A DNA stretch of 64,000 bases from Sulfurospirillum barnesii SES-3. Its GTDB lineage: Bacteria; Campylobacterota; Campylobacteria; Campylobacterales; Sulfurospirillaceae. The stretch covers positions 434,001 through 498,000 of the forward strand of contig NC_018002.1 of assembly GCF_000265295.1 (NCBI RefSeq). The letters run 5' to 3'. Each line of letters starts with the position of its first letter. Position 1 is the first letter of the stretch. The translations under genes were made by a program, and so were the position numbers. This document shows, one piece after another, positions 1 through 10,834 of the stretch. The notes under the pieces were generated by a model. The model saw only the letters and a program-made list of their open reading frames with translations. It ran no database searches and had not been told where the DNA came from.

Positions 1-509
1 TCATTTTCGATGGCTTTTGGAATAAAGCGTTTGTCTAAAAAGGAGCGTAGCTTTGAAGAGCTGATATTAACATGAATTGGCAAAATTTTCAAGTCTTTTG
101 GCGGTATAAATGCCCCTCTTGGTGCGACAACAAATTCAACAAGTGTACAAAGCTCTTCATAACGGTTCCATTTAGGAAGGCTTGCATACGAATCACTACC
201 AACAATGAGATAAAGCTTTGCTGTTGGATAGAGACTCTTTACATGTAAAACGGTTTCAATGGTTGGAACTTGCCTTTTTTGGTCACATTCATAGGAAAAA
301 ATTTCTACTTTTTCCATGCCTTTAAACATTTTTGCAAGCCAGCTTTGGCGCAAAGGGGCTGGGGCACAAAAGCTATCTTTAAATGGGCTTAAAAAGGTTG
401 TTACAATTAATAATTTGTCAATATCTAAGACTTCAAGGGCTTTTGTAACGATGGACTCATGCCCAGAATGCGGAGGGTCGAACGAACCTCCAAAAATAGC
501 AATGTTCAA
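1..509 (-). CDS. nadD: Nicotinate-nucleotide adenylyltransferase NadD (3' end cut by window edge)
   Basis: Joins nicotinate mononucleotide and ATP to make deamido-NAD in NAD synthesis. The reverse strand from 509 reads LNIAIFGGSFDPPHSGHES, the nucleotidyltransferase N-terminus with the GGSFDP..H/GH nucleotide-binding motifs, and later LIVGSDSYASLPKW and the ISSSKLR stretch near the C-terminus, all family hallmarks. The start is taken as TTG at 509-507, because GGAG lies about 8 bases upstream and no ATG in frame is closer. About 169 codons are visible and the stop lies outside the window. It is transcribed away from gapA; both promoters must lie in 510-620. A TACATGTA motif sits inside the gene and encodes Leu-His-Val. 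Confidence 0.93.
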   Translation of the reverse strand, partial: MNIAIFGGSFDPPHSGHESIVTKALEVLDIDKLLIVTTFLSPFKDSFCAPAPLRQSWLAKMFKGMEKVEIFSYECDQKRQVPTIETVLHVKSLYPTAKLYLIVGSDSYASLPKWNRYEELCTLVEFVVAPRGAFIPPKDLKILPIHVNISSSKLRSFLDKRFIPKAIEN

Positions 510-554
510 TGGATGTCTCCGTGGACTTTAAACTTTTTTATACATCATTTTTGC

Positions 555-560
555 TAAAAT
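555..560 (+). promoter_or_regulatory. Possible -10 box for the gapA operon
   Basis: TAAAAT preceded by TGC and a T-rich stretch, 60 bases before the gapA ATG. Campylobacterota sigma-70 promoters often have a good -10 box and no clear -35. This is inference from sequence only. Confidence 0.35.
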
Positions 561-620
561 GATTCGCTTTTTAGTGAAAGCAAATGGATGAAAACGACTA
601 TTATATCAAAAGGAAACCCT

Positions 621-1622
621 ATGGCACTCAAAATTGCTATAAATGGATTTGGTCGCATTGGAAGATGCGTTGCAAGAATTATTGATTCAAGAGAGGATGT
701 TGAGTTGGTATGTGTCAACGATACAGCAGATCGTGCTACCACAAAACAGTTACTTAAATACGACAGCGTGCATGGTGTTTTCGCTGGGCACGTTGAGTTG
801 CTTGAGAATGATTATATGCAAATGGGAAAATCAAAAGTTAAAATGTTTTCTACCCGTGATCCAAAAGAGCTTAATTTTGCAGATTATGGTGTGGATGTTG
901 TTTTGGAGTGTACGGGTGCACTTTTAACACAAAAAGATACACAAGTTTTTATTGATAATGGCATTAAAAAAGTGATTCTCTCAGCACCTGCAAAAGATGA
1001 TACTCCAACTTTTGTCATTGGGGTAAATGAAGATAAATACGCAGGTCAAGCGATTATCTCAAATGCGAGTTGTACCACAAACTGTTTAGGACCTGTGGCA
1101 AAAATTTTAGACGATGCGTTTGGCATTGACAAGGGCTTAATGACAACCGTTCACTCCTATACCAATGATCAAAATATTTTAGATGTAAAACACCGTAAAA
1201 ATGATTTACGTCGTTCACGTGCGGCGGCGGTTAATATGATTCCTACGACCACAGGTGCAGCCAAAGCGATTGGGTTAGTCTTGCCTCATTTAAAAGGCAG
1301 ATTGCACGGTCAAAGTGTGCGTGTTCCAACACCGAATGTTTCTATGGTAGATTTAAATGTCGTAGTAAAAAAAGCAACCACCAAAGAAGAGGTCAATGCA
1401 ATTTTGAGCGAAAAAGCACAAGGCGCATTAAAAGGTATTTTGGAAGTGGATGTTGAGCAAAGAGTATCTCAAGATTTTCTCTCTACTTCATGGAGTTCCA
1501 TTGTTGCAGTGGATTTAACCCAAGTGATTTGTGGTGATATGATTAAAGTAATGGCATGGTATGACAATGAGTGGGGCTATTCAACCCGTTTGGTTGATAT
1601 GGCATTGCACATTAGCAAATAA
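621..1622 (+). CDS. gapA: Glyceraldehyde-3-phosphate dehydrogenase
   Basis: Oxidises glyceraldehyde 3-phosphate to 1,3-bisphosphoglycerate with NAD(P) in glycolysis or gluconeogenesis. The start ATG at 621 gives MALKIAINGFGRIGR, the canonical Rossmann N-terminus, and has AAAGGAAA upstream; a longer reading frame begins at 588 but adds 11 residues unlike the family. The catalytic cysteine motif SNASCTTNCLGP, the YTNDQN region and the C-terminal WYDNEWGYSTR are all present. At 333 residues the length is normal. It heads a run gapA-pgk-tpiA-fabI with gaps of 2 to 14 bases, an order also known from Campylobacter jejuni, so these are likely co-transcribed. Confidence 0.97.
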   Translation: MALKIAINGFGRIGRCVARIIDSREDVELVCVNDTADRATTKQLLKYDSVHGVFAGHVELLENDYMQMGKSKVKMFSTRDPKELNFADYGVDVVLECTGALLTQKDTQVFIDNGIKKVILSAPAKDDTPTFVIGVNEDKYAGQAIISNASCTTNCLGPVAKILDDAFGIDKGLMTTVHSYTNDQNILDVKHRKNDLRRSRAAAVNMIPTTTGAAKAIGLVLPHLKGRLHGQSVRVPTPNVSMVDLNVVVKKATTKEEVNAILSEKAQGALKGILEVDVEQRVSQDFLSTSWSSIVAVDLTQVICGDMIKVMAWYDNEWGYSTRLVDMALHISK

Positions 1623-1632
1623 AGGATAAGGC

Positions 1633-2832
1633 ATGATTCGCTCGATTCGCGATCTTGATATTGCAGGAAAAAAAGTTTTTATTCGTTGTGATTTTAATGT
1701 CCCTTTAGATGAGTTCACTAATATTACGGATGATAGACGTGTACGCTCCGCTATTCCTACGATTCGTTACTGTTTGGACCATGGCTGTTCTATTATTCTT
1801 GCAAGCCATTTAGGTCGCCCTAAGGGTGCTGTGGAGGAAAAATATTCACTCTCTCCTGTTCAAATGCGACTCAAACGTCTTTTGGATAAAGAGGTGATTT
1901 TAAGTTCTGATGTTATTGGGAAAGATGCAACAGAAAAGGCTGCCACATTGCAAGCAGGTGAAATTTTGCTCTTAGAAAATCTACGTTTTCATAAGGGCGA
2001 AACGAGCAATGATGAAGCATTTGCTAAAGCGTTAGCTGATATGGCGGATGTGTACATTAACGATGCGTTTGGTGTGTGTCATAGAGCCCATGCATCGGTT
2101 GAAGCGATTACGCACTATTTCAATGAAAAAACATCGGCTGCTGGATTTTTGCTCCAGAAAGAGATAGAGTTTTCACGCAATTTACTTCGTCGCCCAACAC
2201 GTCCGTTTGTTGCCGTTGTGGGTGGGAGTAAAGTGAGTGGTAAGCTTCAAGCTTTGGTCAATTTATTGCCTCGTGTGGATAAACTGGTGATTGGTGGGGG
2301 TATGGCATTTACCTTTTTAAAAGCGCAAGGGCTGGATATTGGAAATTCCATCGTTGAAGATGATTTACTTGATGAAGCCAATCGTGTGATGGAAGAAGCA
2401 AAGCGTTTGGGCGTTAAAATTTATTTGCCAGTGGATGTCGTGGCGGCACAAACCTGCTCACAAGATGCAACCATTAAGTTTGTGACTGTTCAAGAGATTC
2501 CTAAAGGATGGATGGGGCTTGATATTGGACCTGCAACCTCTCGTCTTTTTAGAGAAGCCCTAGCAGATGCCCAGACCATTTTGTGGAATGGTCCAATGGG
2601 TGTGTTTGAGTTAGAAAAATTCTCTAAGGGAAGCTTTAAAATGTCCCATGTCATTGCAGAAGCGCATGCCACAACCGTTGTGGGTGGTGGTGATACCGCT
2701 GATGTGGTTGCACGTGCGGGGGATGCCGATGAGATGACATTTATCTCTACAGGTGGTGGAGCAAGTTTAGAGTTAATCGAAGGAAAAGAACTTCCTGGTG
2801 TTAAAGTCCTAGCAAAAAGTGAGAATGTATAA
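1633..2832 (+). CDS. pgk: Phosphoglycerate kinase
   Basis: Transfers phosphate from 1,3-bisphosphoglycerate to ADP, the glycolytic ATP-forming step. The 399-residue protein begins [20 protein letters not shown], with RCDFNVPLD and ASHLGRPKG substrate-binding motifs. The [10 protein letters not shown] segment, the [10 protein letters not shown] hinge, WNGPMGVFE and the GGGDT..V nucleotide site follow in family order. The start ATG lies 10 bases after the gapA stop with AAAGGATAAG as ribosome site. tpiA begins two bases after its stop, which suggests translational coupling. Confidence 0.97.
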   Translation: MIRSIRDLDIAGKKVFIRCDFNVPLDEFTNITDDRRVRSAIPTIRYCLDHGCSIILASHLGRPKGAVEEKYSLSPVQMRLKRLLDKEVILSSDVIGKDATEKAATLQAGEILLLENLRFHKGETSNDEAFAKALADMADVYINDAFGVCHRAHASVEAITHYFNEKTSAAGFLLQKEIEFSRNLLRRPTRPFVAVVGGSKVSGKLQALVNLLPRVDKLVIGGGMAFTFLKAQGLDIGNSIVEDDLLDEANRVMEEAKRLGVKIYLPVDVVAAQTCSQDATIKFVTVQEIPKGWMGLDIGPATSRLFREALADAQTILWNGPMGVFELEKFSKGSFKMSHVIAEAHATTVVGGGDTADVVARAGDADEMTFISTGGGASLELIEGKELPGVKVLAKSENV

Positions 2833-2834
2833 GC

Positions 2835-4384
<1,550 letters not shown>

Positions 4385-4392
4385 GGAAATCA

Positions 4393-5361
4393 ATGAAGCT
4401 TGTGCTACAAAAAATTTCGTATGTAGTGCTAATGTTGTCTCTGATTTCACTGATTTCTTTTGGAGCGATTCATTTGGCTCCAAACTCTTTTTTTGCCAGC
4501 GGTGAATTAAATCCTAATATCACCCCTGAAGCGTTAGAGCAACTCAAGGCTATTTATGGACTGGATCAGTCCTTATGGATGCAGTTTTTCTCTTGGTTTA
4601 AAGCAATCCTACACCTTGATTTTGGTATCTCTTTTGCCAGTGGAAAATTGGTACGGGATGAGATTTTAGCACGCTTGCCTATTACTCTTTTTATGAATAT
4701 CATCAGTATGGTGTGTGTCTTTGTATTAGCGCTTTATTGGGGTATAAAATCGGCGATGAGGCAAACAAGCTTGTATGATAAAACACTCAAACAATTTGCC
4801 CTGATCAGTTATGCGATGCCCTCTTTTTATCTTGCTTTGTTGTTGGTCATTTTTTTTGCGGTTGAGTGGAAAATTTTTCCCATTTCTGGGTTGCATTCTC
4901 AAGGAATGCCTTATGTTGGTTGGCGCTATATGCTAGATACAGCGTGGCACTTAGTGTTGCCTATTTTTGTGATGGTCTTTGGTGGCCTTGGTAGTTTGAT
5001 ATTGTATGTAAGAAGTTTGACACTCAATATTTTAAAGAGTGACTACATCTTTTTTGCAAAAAGCAGAGGTATTGAGGGAAGAGACCTTTTAATACGCTTT
5101 ATTCTTCCCAATCTCTCACCGCCTCTTATTACAATGTTGGGGCTTTCTTTGCCAGGACTTATTGGGGGAAGCGTTATTTTAGAGTCTATTTTTGCCATTA
5201 ATGGTATGGGACTTTTATTTTATCAAAGTGCACTCAGTCGAGATTATCCTGTTATTATGGGTATATTGATAATCTCTTCATTTTTAACCTTGATCGGTAA
5301 TATAGTTGCTGATTTGGTGTTAACAAAACTTAATCCACATTTTAAAAGGAGAGCCGTATGA
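4393..5361 (+). CDS. ABC transporter permease, DppB/OppB/NikB type
   Basis: Inner-membrane permease subunit of a peptide- or nickel-type ABC importer. The 322-residue protein has about six hydrophobic segments, starting with one at residues 8-28, and the family ordering: YGLDQSL..QFFSW near the N-terminus, then ARLPITLFMNIIS, and the EAA-type loop around SRGIEGRDLLIRFILPNLSPPLI with the following GLSLPGLIGGSVILESIFAINGMG. No partner permease, ATPase or binding protein is adjacent, so the substrate cannot be read from context and the rest of the transporter must be encoded elsewhere. Its stop overlaps the next start (ATGA). Confidence 0.88.
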   Translation: MKLVLQKISYVVLMLSLISLISFGAIHLAPNSFFASGELNPNITPEALEQLKAIYGLDQSLWMQFFSWFKAILHLDFGISFASGKLVRDEILARLPITLFMNIISMVCVFVLALYWGIKSAMRQTSLYDKTLKQFALISYAMPSFYLALLLVIFFAVEWKIFPISGLHSQGMPYVGWRYMLDTAWHLVLPIFVMVFGGLGSLILYVRSLTLNILKSDYIFFAKSRGIEGRDLLIRFILPNLSPPLITMLGLSLPGLIGGSVILESIFAINGMGLLFYQSALSRDYPVIMGILIISSFLTLIGNIVADLVLTKLNPHFKRRAV

Positions 5362-5507
5362 ATTATATAGTAACCATTATGTGTGTGATACTTTTTAGCG
5401 GATGTGCTACATGGGGTGGCATTAAAAAAGATACACGAGATGGTGCGGAATGGACAAAAGAGAAGATCAATCAAGGTGCTTCGTACGTCAAAGATAAGAC
5501 AGAGTAA
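5358..5507 (+). CDS. Small entericidin-like lipoprotein
   Basis: A 49-residue product beginning MNYIVTIMCVILFSGCATWGG: a short hydrophobic signal followed by the lipobox FSGC. The mature part, about 35 residues, is charged and contains the repeated GAEWTKEKINQGASYVKDKT pattern. This resembles entericidin-family small lipoproteins (C-x-T-x-x-G..kD....G....). The start ATG overlaps the stop of the permease gene by four bases, with AAAGGAGAGCC as ribosome site, which supports translation. Its role is unknown; it was too short for the usual ORF cutoff. Confidence 0.75.
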   Translation: MNYIVTIMCVILFSGCATWGGIKKDTRDGAEWTKEKINQGASYVKDKTE

Positions 5508-5513
5508 AAGGGT

Positions 5514-5544
5514 TTACATGTAAAGCTTTTTGCTTTACATGTAA
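5514..5544. terminator. Convergent hairpin built from two TTACATGTAA motifs
   Basis: A perfect 13-bp stem, TTACATGTAAAGC at 5514-5526 and its complement at 5532-5544, with a TTTTT loop. It lies between the lipoprotein gene and nusA, which converge, so it could end both transcripts. Each arm is itself a copy of the dispersed palindrome. Confidence 0.7.
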
Positions 5545-5550
5545 GGTAGA

Positions 5551-6675
5551 TTAAAGACCACCAAAAAGGTTTTTAAGTGCGTTAGGATCACGCTCTGAAG
5601 ATTGTTCATCAGAAGACGCTTCTGTTGATGCCGAAGCACTTCCCGATTCAATCAATTCAATCTCAAATCCTGTAAGCATTGAGGTCAGACGGATGTTAAT
5701 CCCATTTTTGCCAATCGCTTTTGACTTTTGGTCACTTGGAAGGGTTACCAATGCCTTACCATTTTGAATTTTGACATTAGAAATAATTGCAGGGCTGAGC
5801 GCACGAGAAATAAAAATTTCAGGAATGCTGGAAAACTCAATACAGTCAATATTTTCATTGTGTAACTCTTTACTCACTGCATTAATTCTTACGCCTTTGG
5901 TTCCAACGGTTGCTCCAACAGCATCAACATTAGGGTGCAATGACATCAGAGAAATTTTAGCACGATCCCCTGGAATACGAGCACTCCCCATAATCTTAAT
6001 AAGACCATCTTTAATTTCAGGTACTTCTAGCTCTAAAAGAGATTCTAAAAATTTTGGGCTAGTGCGTGAAAGTTCTACGTACATGCCTTGTGATTTGTCA
6101 ATTAAGACTTTACGAATCACAGATTTGACGACATTACCAACTTTAAATTTTTCACCTTTAATACGATTTTTACGAGGCAATACAGCTCTGATTTCATCAA
6201 TTTCAATATAGGTATTTTCATCGTTATCAATTCTAACAACACTTCCAAAGACGGTTTTGCCAACCAATTTTTGGTATTTATCAAAAATATTATTTTCCAA
6301 TAAGCGTTGAATATGGTACTCTAACTCTCGTTGGAGGGTTGCTGCTGCGGTTCTTCCTAGATTGTCCAAAGGAAGTTCATAGGTCAGTTCATCGCCAAGC
6401 TCAACATCAGGGTCTACCTCTTTGGCTTCTTTAATGGCAATAAAATTTTCATTTCCTTCAAGCAAACGCTCATCTTCAGGGCTTACAACAATGACTTTTT
6501 GATACAGTTTAAGTGCTTTCGTGGCAGGGTCAATTTCTGCGCCATATTCATACTCTGCCCCATAAATTTTTTTAGCAGTTTTTACCAATGCTAGAGTAAC
6601 GGTGTTGCGAACTTCGTTAATATCCAGCCCTTTTTCGTGAGCAATAGATTCTATAATATCTACAATTTTTTCCAT
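5551..6675 (-). CDS. nusA: Transcription termination/antitermination factor NusA
   Basis: RNA polymerase-associated factor that modulates pausing, termination and antitermination. The start is set at 6675 (MEKIVDIIESIAHEKG) because AAGGAAAC precedes this ATG; a longer frame runs to 6726 without a better site. The 374-residue protein has the N-terminal polymerase-binding domain (about 1-130), an S1 domain (about 135-200, GKTVFGSVVRID..), then two KH domains with VGATVGTKGVRINAV and KAIGKNGINIRLTS motifs. It lacks the C-terminal acidic repeats of E. coli NusA, as usual outside gammaproteobacteria, and ends in a Ser/Glu-rich tail. Confidence 0.95.
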   Translation of the reverse strand: MEKIVDIIESIAHEKGLDINEVRNTVTLALVKTAKKIYGAEYEYGAEIDPATKALKLYQKVIVVSPEDERLLEGNENFIAIKEAKEVDPDVELGDELTYELPLDNLGRTAAATLQRELEYHIQRLLENNIFDKYQKLVGKTVFGSVVRIDNDENTYIEIDEIRAVLPRKNRIKGEKFKVGNVVKSVIRKVLIDKSQGMYVELSRTSPKFLESLLELEVPEIKDGLIKIMGSARIPGDRAKISLMSLHPNVDAVGATVGTKGVRINAVSKELHNENIDCIEFSSIPEIFISRALSPAIISNVKIQNGKALVTLPSDQKSKAIGKNGINIRLTSMLTGFEIELIESGSASASTEASSDEQSSERDPNALKNLFGGL

Positions 6676-6933
6676 AAGTTTCCTTAATAAAGATACATAT
6701 TTTATATCATGGTGTGATAATCGCAATGATGAAAAATCAAATAAAATGGAAATTTGAACGATTGCGAGGTGAAGAGCATCATTATAGCCAAAATCTTCTT
6801 GCTTTTTTCTTTAAAGAAGCGTTGTTTTCCACTCTTAATAAGGAATTTATTGAAAAAAAAGTATACTTCGCGATATATCTTTGTGCATTTTTGACACATA
6901 CGATAACTTTCTCGAATAGAAAAGAGGTTCACG

Positions 6934-7176
6934 ATGGAAATTAAATTAGCAAGAAATGAAATCAATGGAAAACCAAAGACAATTACGCTGGAGAAAATAA
7001 CTGAAATTATGGAAAAAGAGGGGCAGAAGATTTTCTATTTTGATAAAGAAAATTCTCACAAAGACCTTGTTGCTTTAGTCGAATTGTTTGAAACGAAAGG
7101 GTTTAGTGTTTACCTTCGTGATATTAAGTACGGTTTGGGTGAGGGTGATTACATGTACGAAGTACACATTTTATAA
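6934..7176 (+). CDS. HP0268-family small protein
   Basis: An 80-residue protein resembling Helicobacter pylori HP0268, which has been reported to have a small alpha/beta fold with Smr-like nuclease activity (known of the family, not shown here). Matching features are the central KIFYFDKENSHKDLVALVELFETKGFSVYL stretch, given here as an overall pattern of Y/F-F..N-S/A-H-K-D, and the C-terminal YMYEVHIL. It lies 9 bases upstream of miaB, the same order as HP0268-HP0269 in H. pylori. The start ATG has AAAGAGG upstream. Confidence 0.8.
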   Translation: MEIKLARNEINGKPKTITLEKITEIMEKEGQKIFYFDKENSHKDLVALVELFETKGFSVYLRDIKYGLGEGDYMYEVHIL

Positions 7177-7185
7177 GGCGATATT

Positions 7186-8502
7186 TTGGCTATTAAAGAA
7201 GAAAAGAAGCTTTATATTGAAACCTTAGGGTGTGCAATGAATGTACGTGATTCGGAGCACATTATTGCAGAACTTGGTGATAAAGAAAATTATGTAATAA
7301 CAAGTAACCTGCAAGAGGCTGATCTTATTTTGGTCAATACCTGTAGTGTACGAGAAAAACCTGTCAGTAAGCTTTTTTCTGAGATTGGCAAATACAATCT
7401 TCAGAAAAAAGAGGGAGCAAAAATTGGCGTTTGTGGGTGTACTGCAAGTCATTTGGGCAAAGAGATTTTTAGGCGAGCGCCGTATGTAAATTTTGTGATT
7501 GGCGCACGTAACGTCTCTAAAATTTCCACAGCCGTGAATACGGAAAAATTTTTAAGTGTTGATATTGACTACGACGAGAGTGATTATGCTTTTGGAGAGT
7601 ATCGTAATAATCTTTATAAAGCGTACGTGAATATTTCTATTGGATGTGATAAACAATGCACCTACTGCATTGTGCCTCATACCAGAGGTGATGAGATTTC
7701 AATTCCCTCTGAATTGATTGTAAAAGAAGCACAAAAAGCAGCTCAAAAGGGTGCAAAAGAGATTTTTCTACTCGGTCAAAATGTCAATAACTATGGGAGA
7801 CGCTTTAGTTCAAGTAGCCATGAAACAATGGACTTTTCAGATTTACTCAATCGTGTCAGTGAGATTCAAGAGGTAGAGCGGATTCGTTTTACTTCTCCGC
7901 ATCCTTTGCATATGGATGATAAATTTCTTGAAACATTTGCCAGCAATCCCAAAGTATGCAAATCAATGCATATGCCACTTCAAAGCGGTTCCACTCATAT
8001 TTTAACGCAAATGAAGCGGGGCTACACGAAAGAGTGGTTTCTAAACAGAGCCTTAAAACTTCGAGCGATGATTCCTGATGTTTCGATTAGCACGGATATT
8101 ATCGTTGGTTTTCCAGGGGAGAGTGAAGCTGATTTTGAAGAGACGATGGATGTCATTCGTCAGGTGAAATTTGAGCAAATTTTTGCATTTAAATATTCAC
8201 CTCGTCCTCTTACCAAAGCAGCAGAATTTACCAATCAAGTAGATGTAGAGATTGCAGCACAACGTTTGGAGCGCTTACAAAGTCTTCAAGATGAGATTTT
8301 AGATGAGATTTCTGAGCGTAAAAGAGATAAGGTTTATGCCGTTTATATTGATGAACTTCGCAACAGTGGTTTTTTAGCAGGACGAACCGATAATAATGCC
8401 TTGGTGCAAATCAAGGGTGATGAGGAGTTGTTGGGTCAAACGATTAACATAAAAATCACGAATCCTAAGAGACTCTCTTTGTATGGCGAACGTGTTCTCT
8501 AA
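7186..8502 (+). CDS. miaB: tRNA-2-methylthio-N6-dimethylallyladenosine synthase MiaB
   Basis: Radical-SAM methylthiotransferase that modifies A37 of tRNAs reading UNN codons. The 438-residue protein begins at TTG 7186 with AAGGCG upstream. It has the N-terminal UPF0004 domain with three cluster cysteines ([22 protein letters not shown]), the radical-SAM CxxxCxxC as [16 protein letters not shown], and a C-terminal TRAM domain from about residue 375. The next gene starts 20 bases before its end. Confidence 0.95.
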   Translation: MAIKEEKKLYIETLGCAMNVRDSEHIIAELGDKENYVITSNLQEADLILVNTCSVREKPVSKLFSEIGKYNLQKKEGAKIGVCGCTASHLGKEIFRRAPYVNFVIGARNVSKISTAVNTEKFLSVDIDYDESDYAFGEYRNNLYKAYVNISIGCDKQCTYCIVPHTRGDEISIPSELIVKEAQKAAQKGAKEIFLLGQNVNNYGRRFSSSSHETMDFSDLLNRVSEIQEVERIRFTSPHPLHMDDKFLETFASNPKVCKSMHMPLQSGSTHILTQMKRGYTKEWFLNRALKLRAMIPDVSISTDIIVGFPGESEADFEETMDVIRQVKFEQIFAFKYSPRPLTKAAEFTNQVDVEIAAQRLERLQSLQDEILDEISERKRDKVYAVYIDELRNSGFLAGRTDNNALVQIKGDEELLGQTINIKITNPKRLSLYGERVL

Positions 8503-9121
8503 ATCCTTTAAACGTAAGGTATTGGTGTGGTGTATCCCCCCATTGGTTTACTGCTTTGTTAAAATACTTTTCTTTACATGTAAAAAAAGATTTCATATTG
8601 GTATTAATGGTTCGCATACGCCAAGTATTTATGCTATTTGGCATGGTGAACTTTTAATGGCGGCGATGGCTTATACGTCGTATTCTAAACGTGTGCATAT
8701 TGATACCATCGTGAGTCAACATTTTGATGGTGATTTGGTGGCAAAATTGATGCGTTTATTTGGAGGTGGTACGATTCGGGGGAGTTCTTCTAAAGGAGGA
8801 ATTTTGGCATTGCGTTATGCTTTAAAAGCGCTTCAGATGGGGCGTGATATTGGGATTACGCCTGATGGTCCACGTGGTCCTAGGCACAGTGTTGCCGATG
8901 GGGCGGCCGCTTTGGCTCGCATGAAACAGGTTCCTATTATTACGATGCATTGCAAACCCTCTTCGTCATGGCAGATGAGAAGCTGGGATCGTTTTTGTAT
9001 TCCAAAGCCTTTTTGTACCTTAGATTTTTATTACAGTGACCCTTTTTATGTGCATGAACTTTCTTTGGATGAAGCAAAAGCTTTGATACAAAAGAGACTT
9101 TTAGAACCAATAGACGTATAA
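8483..9121 (+). CDS. Lysophospholipid acyltransferase-like protein (DUF374)
   Basis: A 212-residue membrane-associated protein of the DUF374 acyltransferase-like group, likely acting on lipid A or phospholipids. It has an N-terminal hydrophobic segment (about residues 12-31), then [13 protein letters not shown], in which the H-G-E replaces the usual HxxxxD catalytic pair in this family, [14 protein letters not shown] and [14 protein letters not shown], the diagnostic P-D-G-P-R-G-P motif. It overlaps miaB by 20 bases and so is probably translated from the same transcript. The same neighbour follows miaB in H. pylori. Substrate is not known. Confidence 0.82.
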   Translation: MANVFSKSFKRKVLVWCIPPLVYCFVKILFFTCKKRFHIGINGSHTPSIYAIWHGELLMAAMAYTSYSKRVHIDTIVSQHFDGDLVAKLMRLFGGGTIRGSSSKGGILALRYALKALQMGRDIGITPDGPRGPRHSVADGAAALARMKQVPIITMHCKPSSSWQMRSWDRFCIPKPFCTLDFYYSDPFYVHELSLDEAKALIQKRLLEPIDV

Positions 9122-9126
9122 TATCC

Positions 9127-9249
9127 ATGGAATTAATATGGCTTTTATTTTATATTTTACGAAACTTAAGCAAGAATAGTCTAATATATCCTCAAATTCA
9201 AATTAACACGGGTAGTGCAGTGAACAAAGAGTCAGAAGCATGGGCATAA
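9127..9249 (+). CDS. Candidate 40-residue membrane peptide coupled to the next gene
   Basis: An uninterrupted frame of 40 codons starting 5 bases after the acyltransferase stop and ending TGGGCATAA, so that its stop overlaps the ATG of the following gene by 10 bases. The product begins MELIWLLFYILRNLSKN, a short hydrophobic N-terminus, and is polar afterwards. No clear ribosome site precedes its ATG. The tight packing between two genes and the overlap suggest translational coupling; there is no homology I recognise, so coding is uncertain. Confidence 0.4.
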   Translation: MELIWLLFYILRNLSKNSLIYPQIQINTGSAVNKESEAWA

Positions 9250-10319
9250 GAACACTTTTCCAAAAAAAATTTCAAAACCTTTTTGTCTCTATTGTACTGC
9301 ATGAAGCAGAGTGCGTGTTGCATTGCAAAGTCTTTAAAAATAACACGATTGAAAAAACTTTTTCAAAAATATTTCCGCTAGTACCCCCTTTTGAAGCTCT
9401 GGATAAAGCCATTGAAGACTATTTAGTAGCCCTTCAAGATGAGTATCAATTTGTGTATGTTGCTCTTTTGCTCAATAGTTTAGGACAAGGTGCGATTGAG
9501 GGTGCTAGAAATGAAGATTTTGAAAAACATCATGTGGATATGAAAAGTGTTCATCATGTCAATTTTTCTAATCAATGGTCAGCGTATGCTTCCTACATCG
9601 AAATCAAATGGGCAAAGAATCTTTTTGCCGATATTGGTTTAGATTTTATCTATTCACCTTTTGTAATTCTTAACGATTTCATGATGAATGAAAAATTGCG
9701 TAAGAAACCTACATGTTATCTTTTAAATTGCCAAGATTTTTTTATTATAGGTGTTTTTGAGGCACAAAAACTCTATTTTGGAGCTTTTTTCAAAACGCAA
9801 AGCGATACTTCTTTTACGCACGGGGATAATGTAGATGACTGGGAACACGAAGAAGATGAAGAGGGAATTGCCTTAGACGTAGAGATACCTAAACTCAATA
9901 GAGAAGAAGAACAAGAAGAAGAAAGTGCTGAGTCAAATGAATTTGAAGAGTTCGGTGAGTTGAGTGAACTAGAAGATATTGATGCAATGCCCCATACAGA
10001 GACTTTTTCAGATGTTGATACCCAGAATTTTGGGCACAATAAAGGTTTAGCGGGTATTAAAGAAGAAGACATTAGTTTGGAGCTTTATGGTCGTGATTTA
10101 TTGGTGTATAAATATTTAAAATCTGCGTTGGAAGAGTATTACCATAATCCTTTATACCGTAGTCAATTTATTGAAGATATTGTGATTTTTGATGGCTATG
10201 AAATTAGCTCTGATTTGATTCATCAAATAGAAGATGAATTGATGATGGGTGTTGAAGTGCATAAAGTAAATGTGAATGAAAAAATATGTGACGTTGCTAT
10301 TCAAGAGGTCTTTGGATGA
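9240..10319 (+). CDS. Conserved protein, first gene of a PilM/N/O-like trio
   Basis: A 359-residue protein that I do not recognise by motif. Residues 1-180 are a mixed, globular region with no transmembrane segment. Residues about 190-255 are very acidic, rich in Glu and Asp, and look disordered. The C-terminal 90 residues are again globular (DLLVYKYLKSALEEYYHNPLY). The following two genes encode proteins with one N-terminal membrane segment and a coiled coil, each overlapping its predecessor. That arrangement recalls PilM-PilN-PilO or GspL-GspM of type IV pilus and type II secretion systems, but no actin-like ATPase motif is evident. The function assignment is inference from layout. Confidence 0.6.
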   Translation: MGIRTLFQKKFQNLFVSIVLHEAECVLHCKVFKNNTIEKTFSKIFPLVPPFEALDKAIEDYLVALQDEYQFVYVALLLNSLGQGAIEGARNEDFEKHHVDMKSVHHVNFSNQWSAYASYIEIKWAKNLFADIGLDFIYSPFVILNDFMMNEKLRKKPTCYLLNCQDFFIIGVFEAQKLYFGAFFKTQSDTSFTHGDNVDDWEHEEDEEGIALDVEIPKLNREEEQEEESAESNEFEEFGELSELEDIDAMPHTETFSDVDTQNFGHNKGLAGIKEEDISLELYGRDLLVYKYLKSALEEYYHNPLYRSQFIEDIVIFDGYEISSDLIHQIEDELMMGVEVHKVNVNEKICDVAIQEVFG

Positions 10320-10834
10320 AAAGTTTTATTGCTCCTAGACCCAAACCTTTTCTATCACTTTTTACAAAACTATGGCTTGTTTTTATCAGTTTAATGTCCC
10401 TTTTTATGGTGATATTTAATTTTTATATTGTCTTTGAAATGCAAACATTTAAGCAAGAGATTATCAGTCTAACCCATGAGCGTGAGAGATTGGAAGTGAA
10501 AATTGATGAAGACGATAGTGCAATCAGTTCTGTGCTGCGTCAAAAAGCACTTTCTGAAGAGATTTTTTCGAACAATACACTCTTAAAAGACAGTATGAAA
10601 AATCTTTTTGATTTGGTTCCTGATCAAATTACCCTTAAAAAGGTTGAAATGGAGCGTAATGCCTTGATTATTTATGGTGTTTCTCCCACACAAGATACTT
10701 TCAATTTTCTCTTAGCCACCCCATTAAAGTCAATTTTTCATACCAGCCAAACCAGCTTTTATTTGACAAAAGAGGGATGGTACAATTTTGTAAGCATCAA
10801 TAAAATTATTAACGAGGAAGGTCTACGTGAATAA
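10316..10834 (+). CDS. Single-pass membrane protein with coiled coil (PilN-like topology)
   Basis: 172 residues. A transmembrane segment spans about residues 16-42 (LFTKLWLVFISLMSLFMVIF), followed by a heptad-like stretch rich in Glu and Arg (about 45-75) and a periplasmic C-terminal domain containing LVPDQITLKKVEME, which resembles the PilN motif of a conserved PDQITL-type strand. It overlaps the previous gene by four bases (ATGA) and the next by eight. In type IV pilus alignment complexes PilN has this topology. I did not find further support, so the pilus link is an inference. Confidence 0.65.
   Translation: MKSFIAPRPKPFLSLFTKLWLVFISLMSLFMVIFNFYIVFEMQTFKQEIISLTHERERLEVKIDEDDSAISSVLRQKALSEEIFSNNTLLKDSMKNLFDLVPDQITLKKVEMERNALIIYGVSPTQDTFNFLLATPLKSIFHTSQTSFYLTKEGWYNFVSINKIINEEGLRE

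Noticed and set aside
6714-6944. Plus-strand 76-codon frame between nusA and the HP0268-like gene
   Set aside because: No ribosome site, composition of a random AT-rich frame, and it overlaps the start of a recognisable gene.
8536-8541. C6 tract at the start of the acyltransferase gene as a phase switch
   Set aside because: Six bases is short for slippage and the gene is in frame.
9773-10072. Minus-strand Ser-rich 99-codon frame
   Set aside because: It is the complement of the Glu-rich stretch of the 9240-10319 gene; such shadows arise from GAA/GAG repeats.
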